A stretch of DNA of 64,000 nucleotides from Saccharibacillus endophyticus (GTDB taxonomy: Bacteria > Bacillota > Bacilli > Paenibacillales > Paenibacillaceae): the NCBI RefSeq assembly GCF_013185185.1, contig NZ_JAAZWE010000001.1, positions 868,001 to 932,000 of the forward strand. The letters run 5' to 3'. A program made the position numbers and the translations under genes. Shown here piece after piece: positions 1 to 8,853 of the stretch. The stretch's first letter is position 1, and each line of letters opens with the position of its first letter. Under the pieces are notes generated by a model. The model saw only the letters and a list, made by a program, of their open reading frames with translations, had not been told where the DNA came from and made no database searches.

Positions 1-98
1 AAGATGTGAATGATCGGCAGCAGGCAGCTCAGGGCGGCCAGGGCCAGAATGAAATAGTTGACGCCGTAAAACACTTTTTCTCCGCTTGTCGATTTCAC
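1..98 (-). CDS. Sugar ABC transporter permease, LplC type (N-terminal fragment)
   Basis: Only the first 32 codons are inside the window; the gene continues beyond position 1. The start is a GTG at 98-96 behind a strong AAGGAGGAG site at about 105-114. The visible residues are a short polar head followed by a hydrophobic first membrane segment (YFILALAALSCLLPIIHI), as in the second permease of CUT1-type oligosaccharide importers. It lies 34 bp downstream of an LplB-type permease on the same strand, the usual B-then-C order, so the pair should form one membrane channel. The binding protein gene is not visible and probably lies to the left. The assignment rests mainly on context. Confidence 0.75.
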   Translation of the reverse strand, partial: MKSTSGEKVFYGVNYFILALAALSCLLPIIHI

Positions 99-132
99 CT
101 TGCTTCTCCTCCTTTTGTCGATTCGCCGCCGT

Positions 133-1101
133 TTACCATAGTCCGCGTCCCGAACGTCTGGCGATGCCGTTGACGAGCAGCACCAGCGTCAGCCCGATCA
201 GCGATTCGAACAATCCCATCGCCGTGGCGTAGCTGAATTGTCCCGATCCGAGACCGATTTTGAAGTTCCACGTGCTGATGACCTCGGCAACGTTGACGAC
301 GACTGGATTTTGCAGCACGTACACCTGATCGAATCCGACGTCCATTACGTTCCCGATATTCAGAATAAACATCAGGATAATCGTCGGCATCAGGCCGGGC
401 AGCGTAATATGGAGGATTTGCTTCCATTTGCCCGCCCCGTCCATTCCCGCCGCCTCGTACAGACTCGGATCGATCGAGGTCAGCGCGGCCAGGTAGATGA
501 TCGCCGACCAGCCCGCCCCTTTCCAGATGCCCGAAGCGACGAAAATGGTGATCCACGATCCTTCGTTGAACAGGAACGGATACGTGCTGCCAGTGAGACG
601 TTCCAGCATATTGTTGACGAAGCCCGTCTCGATCGAGAACATCATCAGCACCAGCCCGCCGACGATGACCCAGTTAAGGAAGTGCGGAAGATAGAGCAGC
701 GTCTGCGCCCAGCGTTTGAACCAAGAGCGGCGAACTTCGTTGAGCAGGATCGCCAGAATGACGGGGAACGGGAAACCGACGAATACCGTCAGTGCGCTCA
801 GCACCAGCGTGTTGCGGATAATGCCGAGCGTGTCGGGATTCTGGAACAAATACTTGTAGTTGTCGAAGCCGACCCACGGACTGCCGAGTATGCCGTCCGC
901 GAAGTTGTAGTCCTTGAACGCGATGATAAAACCGAACATGGGCACGTATTTGAAAAGAATGAAAAAGATCGCGATCGGCAGGAACATGATGAGGAGCGGT
1001 TTGTTCATGTTCCATCTTCTGCGTCTGCCGAGAGCGCTGTTCGCTCTCATGCGCTCGGCCTTCTCGCTGTTTTTTTGCGCTTGGATGTCCAGGCTGCCCA
1101 T
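133..1101 (-). CDS. Sugar ABC transporter permease, LplB type
   Basis: A 322-residue inner-membrane permease of a CUT1 carbohydrate importer. About six hydrophobic segments begin near residue 36, after a basic cytoplasmic head. The EAA loop that docks on the ATPase is clear at about residues 216-236 (EAAGMDGA followed by LPGLMPT). The start ATG follows GGAGGTGAAGCA, a strong ribosome site. The next gene downstream is the partner permease. A cre-like site sits about 125 bp upstream, suggesting CcpA-mediated carbon repression. Substrate cannot be deduced. LplB-type permeases typically work with an AraC-type regulator and an extracytoplasmic binding lipoprotein and share a housekeeping ATPase. 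Confidence 0.93.
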   Translation of the reverse strand: MGSLDIQAQKNSEKAERMRANSALGRRRRWNMNKPLLIMFLPIAIFFILFKYVPMFGFIIAFKDYNFADGILGSPWVGFDNYKYLFQNPDTLGIIRNTLVLSALTVFVGFPFPVILAILLNEVRRSWFKRWAQTLLYLPHFLNWVIVGGLVLMMFSIETGFVNNMLERLTGSTYPFLFNEGSWITIFVASGIWKGAGWSAIIYLAALTSIDPSLYEAAGMDGAGKWKQILHITLPGLMPTIILMFILNIGNVMDVGFDQVYVLQNPVVVNVAEVISTWNFKIGLGSGQFSYATAMGLFESLIGLTLVLLVNGIARRSGRGLW

Positions 1102-1224
1102 TGCTTCACCTCCGGGTGGATGTAAGGATCAAGATGATACAGGATGCGGCGGAGGCCCGAAGATGTGGCACGTCGCATGAGAGAAGCGCGCTTTCCGTTT
1201 GGGAAGGAATACGGATGCGGGTTT

Positions 1225-1239
1225 AGGAAAGCGCTTCCT
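1225..1239 (-). promoter_or_regulatory. Candidate cre (CcpA) site
   Basis: AGGAAAGCGCTTCCT is nearly palindromic and matches the cre consensus WTGNAANCGNWNNCW at all but the second position. It lies upstream of the LplB/LplC permease genes on the minus strand. Carbon-catabolite control of sugar importers is the usual role. The rest of 1102-1410 shows no gene or other clear signal. Confidence 0.5.
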
Positions 1240-1410
1240 CGTTGGTGCAACGTTAATGTACCGAAAGCGGGAATATTGGGCAATTGTCAGGTTTCGAGGA
1301 GGTAACGTTTTTTGCGATTAGCGAGTATCGGACGGAAAAAAGGAGCGAGAAAGCTAGGTGGGGTAAGGGATTCACGTTTTTTGACGGGGTTTCAGAATTT
1401 GATTCTTGTG

Positions 1411-1580
1411 GAGAAGATTGGGATCTGAGGGAGAAATTACTAGCATAGGCTCCCGAAGTGCATTTCTTCGAAATGCTTCACAAGGCGCTGTCTCACCCGG
1501 AAAGTTGAATAGGATTTGAATAAGGGGCTTTCCGGGTTCAAAGGCGTCTTTCACTGAATTTCTCCCTTCGCGTTTGCTTC
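1411..1580. repeat. Structured intergenic repeat, copy 1 (variant)
   Basis: Belongs to the six-member family described in the findings. Outer stem GGGAGAAATT (1429-1438) pairs with AATTTCTCCC (1557-1566). Central stem ACCCGGAAAG (1495-1504) pairs with CTTTCCGGGT (1528-1537). The family boxes GACAGCGCCTTG (complement side) and AAAGGCGTCTTTCACTGAA are present. Unlike other copies, the GTTC next to one outer arm is replaced by about 43 bp carrying its own 7-bp hairpin (1460-1476). It lies 31 bp beyond the stop of the RNA ligase gene. A 60-codon open frame here is only a shadow of the repeat. Confidence 0.85.
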
Positions 1581-1610
1581 TTATTTTTTTGATGATATGA
1601 AGTAATTTGT

Positions 1611-3092
1611 TTATTTTCGGAACGTTCGTTCATAGTCTTCAAACCGAATCTTTCGGATGAACTTGCGATCTGCGGTTCTGACGACGATGCCTTCGGCTTT
1701 GCCTGCGGACTCGATGCCTACCTGCGTCGTCTCGAACTTTTTCAAATAAGCAAACGTCTCTTCGAACGAGGCGGGAAAGTCGGATCCGTTGACGGTTTCC
1801 AATAAAGGGGCAGCTTGCAGGTTCAAACGTTCGAACAGGGATTGCTTTTGTTCATCGACGTAAAAAGGCTGATGGTCGTGTTCGCGCCACTCTGCTATTT
1901 TTTCCGGCGGCAGGCTTAGAAGTCGATCAAGTTCTTCTTGATTTAGGGTGAACGCGTCGAATGCGCGATAGCTCTGCGTTTTACGATCCGAATAGTTTTT
2001 GGAAGCTTTGGTTTTACCGCCGTAAGATTCTTGATAAATGACCGCCAAAGCCCAATCTTGGTCGGCAAAGTCGCTGGTGATCAGTTGTTCGGCCAGCGGT
2101 TTCAGGAATTCCGCGATGTTACCGTAAGGGTTGCCGATCCGATCGCCTTTGGCATAGAGCAGCTCTTCTCTTGATCCAATCAGGTAATCGATTTCATCGT
2201 CAGGCGTACGGAGCAGGATGATTCTGGAGTTTTCTCCGTCGACTTTTTCATAGATATAAGCTTGGTTGGATTCGTTAAACCCGACCGAATCGGTAAGCGT
2301 ATCGTTCAGTCGCCCGCGCTCGCCCAGTTGGTGGTAGGTTTGAATGCTTGGGTATTTGGTGAGGGAGTTGATTTTTTTGAAATCCATAGGGGCAGCTCCT
2401 TTTTCGCAAGAATGGATGAGTGAAGGGCATGGTGTTTTGAGCTGTGCCAGATCATGGGCAACCTGCTCGCAATCTGCCAGACGTTTATAAAAAGTTATTC
2501 CGAACCGGTGCTTGAACAAGTCATAGATTTGAATCGCGATTTCTTGCACCGACTCGTTATGGACAAGGATGCGAACCGCTTCTAAGACTTCCCGGTCATA
2601 CTCTTCGCAAAGCAGCGGATCGATTCCGGCCGGATTCCATTCGTTAATGATCACAGCCGTTTTTTCGAAAAAAGGATGTTCCCTCGATCTCTGCTCGTCA
2701 AAGTTATTCACCCAAAACTTTTCGGTCTGCTCGTCAGCCGCGATGCTTTTCAGCAAATTCAATGCTTCTTGCCGGCTTGATTCTATCGAGGCATTCAAAT
2801 GATCCGGAACCAATCGCGCCACGTCTTCCAACATGCAAAGATCGCTAAAAAATTCTACGATCGCTTCCCGGCTGCCTAGACGTTCGAGATATTGCGAAAT
2901 GTAAGGCCGTAAAAAAAGACGATAAGCTTGTTCGAAATCCATTGCGCCGTGTTCCAAAGAATCAAGCACGCCTAAAGCTAGAGTCAGAAATAATTTCTCG
3001 GTCTCCGCTCTCTCCGTTAATTCGATTTTCAGTTTCTCCAAGCCTCCTTTTTCGGTCGCCAGATCGCAGATCCCTGCGCCGACGGATCTCAT
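1611..3092 (-). CDS. DUF3969-like / DUF1871-like / RNA ligase fusion protein
   Basis: One uninterrupted frame appears to join three parts. The first about 110 residues resemble small DUF3969 proteins (LFLTLALGVLDSLEHG, then LEDVARLVPDHLN). A middle part resembles DUF1871 (IINEWNPAGIDPLL). The last 258 residues are an Rnl2-like RNA ligase with adenylation motif EKVDGEN, motif IV EGIVVR and motif V IRKIRF, so it should be able to form the ligase-AMP intermediate. The ligase part begins with a Met (2387) behind AGGAG at ideal spacing, so it may also be made separately. The N-terminal start is uncertain: frame is open to 3203, but that overlaps a terminator; 3092 (ATG) or a CTG at 3032 behind AAAGGAGG are candidates. 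Domain names are from memory. Confidence 0.75.
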   Translation of the reverse strand: MRSVGAGICDLATEKGGLEKLKIELTERAETEKLFLTLALGVLDSLEHGAMDFEQAYRLFLRPYISQYLERLGSREAIVEFFSDLCMLEDVARLVPDHLNASIESSRQEALNLLKSIAADEQTEKFWVNNFDEQRSREHPFFEKTAVIINEWNPAGIDPLLCEEYDREVLEAVRILVHNESVQEIAIQIYDLFKHRFGITFYKRLADCEQVAHDLAQLKTPCPSLIHSCEKGAAPMDFKKINSLTKYPSIQTYHQLGERGRLNDTLTDSVGFNESNQAYIYEKVDGENSRIILLRTPDDEIDYLIGSREELLYAKGDRIGNPYGNIAEFLKPLAEQLITSDFADQDWALAVIYQESYGGKTKASKNYSDRKTQSYRAFDAFTLNQEELDRLLSLPPEKIAEWREHDHQPFYVDEQKQSLFERLNLQAAPLLETVNGSDFPASFEETFAYLKKFETTQVGIESAGKAEGIVVRTADRKFIRKIRFEDYERTFRK

Positions 3093-3144
3093 ACCCATCA
3101 TCAACGTTTGAATTCGTTTTTCCGTTTCTATTTTTCTTTTCGAA

Positions 3145-3187
3145 ACAAAAAAGCCTTTCCCTCTAACGGATAGAGAGAAAGGCTTTA
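3145..3187 (-). terminator. Rho-independent terminator of the YtxH gene
   Basis: AAAGCCTTTC pairs with GAAAGGCTTT around an inner CTCT/AGAG stem, followed on the minus strand by a T-run. It lies 17 bp past the YtxH stop and argues that the downstream fusion gene starts to the left of this hairpin. Confidence 0.75.
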
Positions 3188-3203
3188 TCTGTTTCGAAAT
3201 CAT

Positions 3204-3515
3204 TCAAGACTTGAATCCTTTAACCTCTTGCTTGATATCCGAAGCCGCCGAAGTCGCTTCTTCTTTGAATTCCTTCACCACTTCGACCGACTCCGCGAGC
3301 AGGCCTTTGATCTCTTGGCCTTTCTCCTGAAGTTCGCCGCTTTGTTCTTTGATGCGCTGGCCCTGCGTTTTGAGCAGGTCCACAGTGTTCATGAACTTGT
3401 CGCGCAGCGTAGCGCCTTCCTGTGCGGCAACGAGTACGGCCAGGCCGGCTCCGATCAGTGCTCCTGCTACTGCGCCGACGACGATTGCATTATTTTCGGA
3501 ATTGGAATTTGCCAT
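3204..3515 (-). CDS. YtxH domain protein
   Basis: A 103-residue protein with a polar N-terminus (MANSNSENN), one glycine/alanine-rich hydrophobic segment at about 11-31 (VVGAVAGALIGAGLAVLVAA) and a long charged, coiled-coil-like tail rich in Glu, Lys and Gln. This layout is typical of YtxH/general-stress proteins of Bacillales, which are membrane-anchored and of unknown mechanism. It is followed by its own terminator and appears to be a single-gene unit. The start ATG has GAGGAG about 6 bp upstream. Confidence 0.85.
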   Translation of the reverse strand: MANSNSENNAIVVGAVAGALIGAGLAVLVAAQEGATLRDKFMNTVDLLKTQGQRIKEQSGELQEKGQEIKGLLAESVEVVKEFKEEATSAASDIKQEVKGFKS

Positions 3516-3623
3516 TGTCTGTTGCTCCTCTCAGCTATTCGAATAGGCTTGCTGCATCGCTTCTCTTTTAGGTATTACCCACTCTGCGGACGTTTGCCGC
3601 CGCTTGCGGCATACATTTTCGCA

Positions 3624-6020
3624 TTATTCCTTTCCGCTCTCCGTTTTGCTTCGCGTCCGATACTCCCCGGGCGTCGTCGACGCGATCTTTTTGAAGGCCC
3701 GACTGAACGACATGTAATTGGCATAGCCGACGCGCAGCGCGATGTCCTGGATCGGATCGGTTGTTTCTTTCAGCAGCTTTTTGGCCGAATCGATCCTCAC
3801 GCCTGCCAAATAATCGACGAAATTTTCCCCGAAAGCATCCTTGAACAAACGGCTCAAGTAGCTGGAGCTGAGTTCGAAGCGATCCGCGATCAAAGAGAGC
3901 GACAGATTCGGATCGCTGAAGTTTGCGTCGATGAATGCCCGAACTTCCCGAAGCGTAACGTGACTGCTGCGGCTCTCGCGCAGCAAACGCAGCCGAACCG
4001 CATACTCGTCCAGCAGGCTTCGCACTGCCGGCTCAAGTTCGTCCAAAGTGTCGAAATGCTCCAATGCGGCGCTCAGCTTCGGAGCCGCTTCGGTACGCCA
4101 TAACTCTTTGACTTCACCGGGCAGCTCCATCATCTCGCGCAAAAGTTGATAAGCCAATACATTCATCAAGCCCGACAAATCGTCTTTGGGAAGCAGCGCC
4201 GCGCGCAGTTCGCCGAGCAGTTCCTCCAACTGCTCCTTCCACTCCGGCTGCCCGAGCCGGTAGGCTTGCGCCAACTCGCGGATCGTGCGCAGCACGCCGT
4301 ACAGTTCGGCCGCCGCCCCTTTGCGCAAGTCTTTTCGGGCAATGACCCGGGCGCCGCCGAGCGAAGACTTGTATCCCATCGCTTCGTCCGCTTCGCGGGA
4401 TCCGCGCGCGATCTCCTCCGGACCGTTCAGTTCATCTCCCAACGCTACAGTGACCGTACATTTCAGATGCGCCGCAACCCAGATGACCAGTTCCTGCGCA
4501 ATGCCTGATGCCTGCGATACGACGTTGCCGTCCGCAAACCGCAGCAGCAGGCCCATTCGCCCTCCCGGCAGCCATTCGGCCCAAATGCGCGCTCCGCGAC
4601 CCTCGGCCAACTCCCCCGCCGCGTTGGCTAGCGCATAACGAAGCAGTTCGCGGCTGCGCTCCGAGTAAGCGCGGTTAAATTCGTCCGGGCGGTCGATCTC
4701 GAGCAGCCCGACAACGGCTCGACCGAAGTTGGCGTTTTGTGCGGGGCTGCCGGTTCCGCGTTCCGCTTCCAGTCTCGTCGTCTCCGCTTCCCATTCCTCC
4801 GCTCCCACCACCCGAGATCCGTCCAACAACTCCCTGAAAAACTCGCGTCTGCGATACCCGATGTCTTCCCGCTGCCGCTGCCGATCCGCCTCGGCACGGG
4901 CAATCATGGCACTCAGCGTGGATTCGATACGGGCAAACTCGTCCGCGCTCTGCGCTCGGCGGACTCTGCGATCCGAACGTTCTCCGGCCGCCTGCTCGCC
5001 CGACTTTTCCGTTTGGCTTTCCCCGCTGATCTGCGCCGCCTCCGTCAATGCCGCCGCGGCTTGGGCCGTGCCCGGCGGCAGCGCCTCCAGACGCTCCAAC
5101 AAGCGCATGACCGGTTCGTAATTTCGCCTCGACACAAAAACAGCCCAGCCGATTCCGAGCAGAACGATCAAGGCGGCCCCGCCGATCCAGACATACCATA
5201 TCCCCGTCAAAATCTGCGACAGCGAATCGCCGATCACGCCGCCGCGAATCTCCCATCCCGTATACGCCGACGATACCGCGGATAATTCCCGGTTCGATTC
5301 CGCCGCCGCGCGCGACGCGCCGCTTTGCAATTGATCCGCATCCGCCGAAGGCAGATTCGTCTCGGTTCCGAGCATCAACGCGCCGTCCGCCGTATACAGA
5401 TGAATAAAACTGGTCTCTTGCCCGATCATCTCCCGCAGCAGCTCGCGCACGGAATCAAGCGACACGTTCACGACCATCAACCCGCGTTCGCCCGTGAGCA
5501 GCGGAATGCCTTTTACCAGCGTGACCACCGTCCGCGGCTGCTCCCCGAACGCCGATATCTCTCTCGGTTCGGACCAACGCACCGGAATCGGCCCCTTCAG
5601 CACGTTTTGCAAAAAATCCCGATCCGGAAAGCCGGCCAATCGACCGAATGACAGATTGCTCAGCACCGCATCGTCCGCTAACCGGTACACGTAGATCGAG
5701 TCGATCAGCGGATTCGTCAGCTTAAGCCGTGCCAGACGCCTCGAAGCTTCGTCGGCAGCCAGGTACGGATTTTCCGAAGCGGAGAAAAACGAAGAAAATT
5801 CCCCCGACGTAATCTCCCGGTTCATCATCTCTCCGATCGAACGGAACGAATAATCCAGAGATTGCACCGCCTGACGCGAAAAGACTTCGTTCGCCCGGGC
5901 CGTTTCCCGCTTCGACAACTCTGACGATCCGACAAAAAACAGGATCATCAGGATCGCCGGCACGACAACGAGGATAGGCAGGTACGAGAATGTCAATCGA
6001 TTGAACCAGCTCCTGGACAC
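3624..6020 (-). CDS. AraC-family regulator with extracellular sensor domain
   Basis: About 798 residues. A first membrane segment (FSYLPILVVVPAILMILFFV) is followed by an extracytoplasmic region of roughly 260 residues, a second membrane segment (GIWYVWIGGAALIVLLGIGW), a long cytoplasmic linker and a C-terminal AraC HTH (DRFELSSSYLSRLFKDAFG; then IALRVGYANYMSFSRAFKK). These one-piece membrane regulators usually control carbohydrate uptake or hydrolase genes in Paenibacillaceae, but no such gene adjoins it here, so its target is unknown. The chosen start is a GTG at 6020 behind TTAGGAGG; the longer open frame to 6158 would run into the divergent ccdA leader. The linker is rich in Gln, Ser and Arg. 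Confidence 0.88.
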   Translation of the reverse strand: MSRSWFNRLTFSYLPILVVVPAILMILFFVGSSELSKRETARANEVFSRQAVQSLDYSFRSIGEMMNREITSGEFSSFFSASENPYLAADEASRRLARLKLTNPLIDSIYVYRLADDAVLSNLSFGRLAGFPDRDFLQNVLKGPIPVRWSEPREISAFGEQPRTVVTLVKGIPLLTGERGLMVVNVSLDSVRELLREMIGQETSFIHLYTADGALMLGTETNLPSADADQLQSGASRAAAESNRELSAVSSAYTGWEIRGGVIGDSLSQILTGIWYVWIGGAALIVLLGIGWAVFVSRRNYEPVMRLLERLEALPPGTAQAAAALTEAAQISGESQTEKSGEQAAGERSDRRVRRAQSADEFARIESTLSAMIARAEADRQRQREDIGYRRREFFRELLDGSRVVGAEEWEAETTRLEAERGTGSPAQNANFGRAVVGLLEIDRPDEFNRAYSERSRELLRYALANAAGELAEGRGARIWAEWLPGGRMGLLLRFADGNVVSQASGIAQELVIWVAAHLKCTVTVALGDELNGPEEIARGSREADEAMGYKSSLGGARVIARKDLRKGAAAELYGVLRTIRELAQAYRLGQPEWKEQLEELLGELRAALLPKDDLSGLMNVLAYQLLREMMELPGEVKELWRTEAAPKLSAALEHFDTLDELEPAVRSLLDEYAVRLRLLRESRSSHVTLREVRAFIDANFSDPNLSLSLIADRFELSSSYLSRLFKDAFGENFVDYLAGVRIDSAKKLLKETTDPIQDIALRVGYANYMSFSRAFKKIASTTPGEYRTRSKTESGKE

Positions 6021-6185
6021 GCGCACCCCTCCTAATCTCATTATAAAATTACATATTTTATCATCCGATGCAATGCTTTTCGAACTTCCCGACAAAAAAA
6101 TCCCCTGCGGACTAATCCAAACCTCATTATTTTGCGTACAATAGATGTAGAACAACATTATTTCACTACCGGAGGTGACGCTTCT

Positions 6186-6899
6186 TTGCCTGCTGAATCC
6201 TTATATATCGGAAGCGTGCTGGCCGCGGGAGTCTTATCTTTTTTCTCTCCCTGCATCTTCCCGATGCTGCCCGTCTATTTCGCTTTTCTCGGCGGATCGG
6301 AAGCGGGTCGTCCGAGCGATTCCGCTTCGCCGCGTTTTAAAGTCAATCCGAAGCTGATCGGCCGCACGCTGCTGTTCATCCTCGGCCTGTCCACCGTCTT
6401 CCTGCTGCTCGGCTTCGGCGCGGGCGCGCTCGGCGGAGTCATCAACAGCTCTTGGTTCATGATCGCGTGCGGCGCGGCGGTGATCTTGTTCGGCATTCAT
6501 CAGACCGGCGTGCTCAACCTGATGTTCCTGCAAAAAGAAAAACGCCTCACCTACGATTCCAACAAGCAAAAAGGCTGGCTCGGCGCATTCCTGCTCGGCT
6601 TGACCTTCAGCTTCGGCTGGACGCCTTGCATCGGCCCGGTGCTCGCTGCCGTCCTCGGCGTGGCCGCAGGCGGCGGATCGGCGGGATACGGCGTATGGAT
6701 GATGTTCATTTACACCGTCGGCATGGCCGTTCCTTTCCTGATCCTGGCCGTGTTTTCCGATCTTCTGCTGCGCCGGATCAAAAACCTGTACAAACATATG
6801 GGCAAGATCAAAGTCTTTTCCGGCCTGATTCTGATCGCCATGGGCATCCTGCTGATGACCAACAACCTGGCCGTGCTTACGGCAGCGTTCCAACTTTAA
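6186..6899 (+). CDS. ccdA: Cytochrome c biogenesis protein CcdA-like, thiol electron conduit
   Basis: A 237-residue membrane protein with six predicted membrane segments. The two conserved Cys-Pro motifs of the CcdA/DsbD transmembrane family are present: SPCIFPMLP near the N-terminus and GWTPCIGPVLAA in the middle. CcdA moves reducing equivalents from cytoplasmic thioredoxin across the membrane. The start is taken as TTG at 6186 behind CGGAGGTGA; an ATG at 6132 lies in the divergent promoter region. The next two genes encode an extracytoplasmic thioredoxin lipoprotein and an MsrAB lipoprotein, so the electrons are probably used to reduce methionine sulfoxide outside the cell membrane. Confidence 0.88.
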   Translation: MPAESLYIGSVLAAGVLSFFSPCIFPMLPVYFAFLGGSEAGRPSDSASPRFKVNPKLIGRTLLFILGLSTVFLLLGFGAGALGGVINSSWFMIACGAAVILFGIHQTGVLNLMFLQKEKRLTYDSNKQKGWLGAFLLGLTFSFGWTPCIGPVLAAVLGVAAGGGSAGYGVWMMFIYTVGMAVPFLILAVFSDLLLRRIKNLYKHMGKIKVFSGLILIAMGILLMTNNLAVLTAAFQL

Positions 6900-6926
6900 C
6901 TTTTAAACCCTAAGGAGATGACCGAT

Positions 6927-7466
6927 TTGCAACATGCAAAAAAGAAATGGCTGCCTCTATTGATGTTATTCTCCGCGGTGCTGCTGTTATCGGCATGCGG
7001 ACAAAACGGTTCGGCGACTTCCGCTTCCGGCGGCACTGCCGCAAGCTCCGCTCCGGCTCCGCAGTTCGACCTCAAAGACCTGAGCGGCAACGAAGTCAAA
7101 CTGGCGGATTTCAACGGCGAAAAAGTGTACGTTAAATACTGGGCTTCGTGGTGCTCGATCTGTCTCGCGGGCATGGAGGAACTGAACACGCTGGCCGGAC
7201 AAGACAACGACTTCAAAGTGATCAGCATCGTCGCTCCGGATTTCAAAGGCGAAAAGTCCGAAGCCGATTTCAAAAAATGGTTCGCGGGCATGGACGAAAG
7301 CAACACGACCGTGCTGATCGATCAAGACGGCAAATACGCGCAGCAGCTCGGCGTGCGCGCATATCCGACTTCGTTCTATATCGATTCGACGGGCGGATTG
7401 GCGAAAACCGTGCCGGGTCACAACACCAACGACGTGATCGCTTCGAACTTTAACGCGATCCCTTAA
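6927..7466 (+). CDS. TlpA/ResA-like thioredoxin lipoprotein
   Basis: About 179 residues. A short basic head and hydrophobic stretch end in the lipobox LLSAC, predicting lipid attachment at Cys24. A Ser/Ala-rich spacer leads to a thioredoxin fold with the redox motif WCSIC (Cys76 and Cys79) and the cis-Pro region AYPTSFYID. The start is taken as TTG at 6927, which has AAGGAG at good spacing; the ATG at 6918 touches that site. It lies 27 bp after ccdA and 44 bp before msrAB. By analogy with the pneumococcal ccdA2-etrx2-msrAB2 locus it probably passes electrons from CcdA to MsrAB. Confidence 0.9.
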   Translation: MQHAKKKWLPLLMLFSAVLLLSACGQNGSATSASGGTAASSAPAPQFDLKDLSGNEVKLADFNGEKVYVKYWASWCSICLAGMEELNTLAGQDNDFKVISIVAPDFKGEKSEADFKKWFAGMDESNTTVLIDQDGKYAQQLGVRAYPTSFYIDSTGGLAKTVPGHNTNDVIASNFNAIP

Positions 7467-7510
7467 GGAACGACGGTTCGTTTTCCCACTATAACGAGGA
7501 GGTTCCACTT

Positions 7511-8737
7511 ATGAAAAAAAGAACCCGGCCGTCGGCCTGGCTCTCTCTCGTCTCGCTAATGCTGCTGAGTCTGCTTCTGTCGGCCTGCTCGACGTCCGGC
7601 TTCGCCGGAATGAATGCCGCCGGCTCCACGTTCCCTTCGAGCGTAACGGCGGCAAGCATTCCGAACCCGAACGCGGACGTCGACTTTTCCAAGTCCGACC
7701 TGAAAAAGATTTATCTCGCCGGTGGCTGTTTCTGGGGCGTCGAAGCCTATATGGCCCGGATCTACGGCGTACAGGACGCCGTATCGGGTTATGCCAACGG
7801 AACAGGCGAAAATCCTTCGTACGAAGACGTGATCCAAGGCGACCGCGGCTTTGCCGAGACCGTCGAAGTCACGTACGATCCCGAATTGGTGCCGCTGGAC
7901 AAGCTGCTGACCGAGTTTTTCAAAGTCATCGATCCGACCAGCGTCAACAAGCAGGGCAACGACCGGGGCATCCAGTACCGTTCCGGCGTGTATTACACGG
8001 ACGACAGCGAGAAATCGGTGATCGAATCGGTCATCGCCAAAGAACAAGAGCGATACAATCAAGACATCGTGACCGAAGTGCTGCCGCTCGAGAACTTCTA
8101 CATGGCGGAAGAATATCATCAGGACTATCTGGAAAAGAACCCGAACGGCTACTGCCATATCGATATGGGAATCCTAAACGAGCAGGAGATCCCGGCTGAC
8201 GGCGCAAACGACACATCGGCGGCAGGCGTCACGACGACGGGCGAAAAATCCGCTGCCGCGACGAAAGCCCAAGGCAAAATCGTGATCGACCCGGCCGACT
8301 ACCCGAAACGCAGCGCCGAAGAATTGAAGAGTCTGCTGACGGATATTCAATATAAAGTCGCCGTAGAGCAGGATACCGAACATCCTTACTCCAACGAATA
8401 TTGGGACACGTACGAAAAAGGCATCTACGTCGACGTCTCCACCGGCGAGCCCCTGTTCGCCAGCGAAGACAAATACGACTCGCAGTGCGGTTGGCCGAGC
8501 TTCGTGAAGCCGATTACGCCGGACGTCGTGACCTATGACGAAGATACCGCCTACAACATGGTCCGCACCGAAGTGCGCAGCCGTTCCGGCGATATCCATC
8601 TCGGCCACGTTTTCGACGACGGCCCGGCGGATCGCGGCGGCAAACGCTACTGCATCAACAGCGCGTCGATCAAATTCGTGCCTCTGGCCGATATGGACGC
8701 GCAAGGCTACGGGTATTTGACCAGCGTGGCGAAATAA
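7511..8737 (+). CDS. msrAB: Surface lipoprotein methionine sulfoxide reductase MsrA-MsrB fusion
   Basis: A 408-residue lipoprotein (lipobox LLSAC, Cys26) carrying both stereospecific reductases. MsrA follows at about 66-205 with the catalytic motif GGCFWG (Cys73). After an Ala/Thr-rich linker, MsrB occupies about 255-400 with SQCGWPSF (Cys326) and the catalytic RYCINSAS (Cys381). No zinc-type CxxC pairs are visible in MsrB, as in fused MsrAB enzymes. It reduces both S- and R-methionine sulfoxide in exported proteins and needs thiol reductant, supplied here by the two upstream genes. A strong GAGGAGG site precedes the ATG and a terminator follows. Operon function is inferred from gene order. 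Confidence 0.95.
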   Translation: MKKRTRPSAWLSLVSLMLLSLLLSACSTSGFAGMNAAGSTFPSSVTAASIPNPNADVDFSKSDLKKIYLAGGCFWGVEAYMARIYGVQDAVSGYANGTGENPSYEDVIQGDRGFAETVEVTYDPELVPLDKLLTEFFKVIDPTSVNKQGNDRGIQYRSGVYYTDDSEKSVIESVIAKEQERYNQDIVTEVLPLENFYMAEEYHQDYLEKNPNGYCHIDMGILNEQEIPADGANDTSAAGVTTTGEKSAAATKAQGKIVIDPADYPKRSAEELKSLLTDIQYKVAVEQDTEHPYSNEYWDTYEKGIYVDVSTGEPLFASEDKYDSQCGWPSFVKPITPDVVTYDEDTAYNMVRTEVRSRSGDIHLGHVFDDGPADRGGKRYCINSASIKFVPLADMDAQGYGYLTSVAK

Positions 8738-8758
8738 AACGTACGAACTCGTGCACGG

Positions 8759-8801
8759 AAAAAGGCCATGACGCCGACACTTTGTCGGGCATGGCCTTTT
8801 T
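8759..8801 (+). terminator. Rho-independent terminator of ccdA-tlpA-msrAB
   Basis: AAAAAGGCCATG pairs with CATGGCCTTTTT around an inner CCGAC/GTCGG stem, with T-run on the plus strand. Because it is symmetrical, with an A-run on the left, it could also act on the opposite strand gene that ends at 8854. Confidence 0.85.
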
Positions 8802-8853
8802 GCATGAAACGCAGCGTCGACGGACCTTGAGATCAGTCGTCAATTTAAAAAAC

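Noticed and set aside
1372..1554. 60-codon minus-strand open frame
   Set aside because: It is contained in structured repeat copy 1; parts of the same peptide would be encoded by other copies, so it reflects the repeat and not a gene.
6021..6158. N-terminal extension of the AraC-type gene
   Set aside because: It would run through the divergent ccdA leader; the GTG at 6020 has a strong ribosome site just before the first membrane segment.
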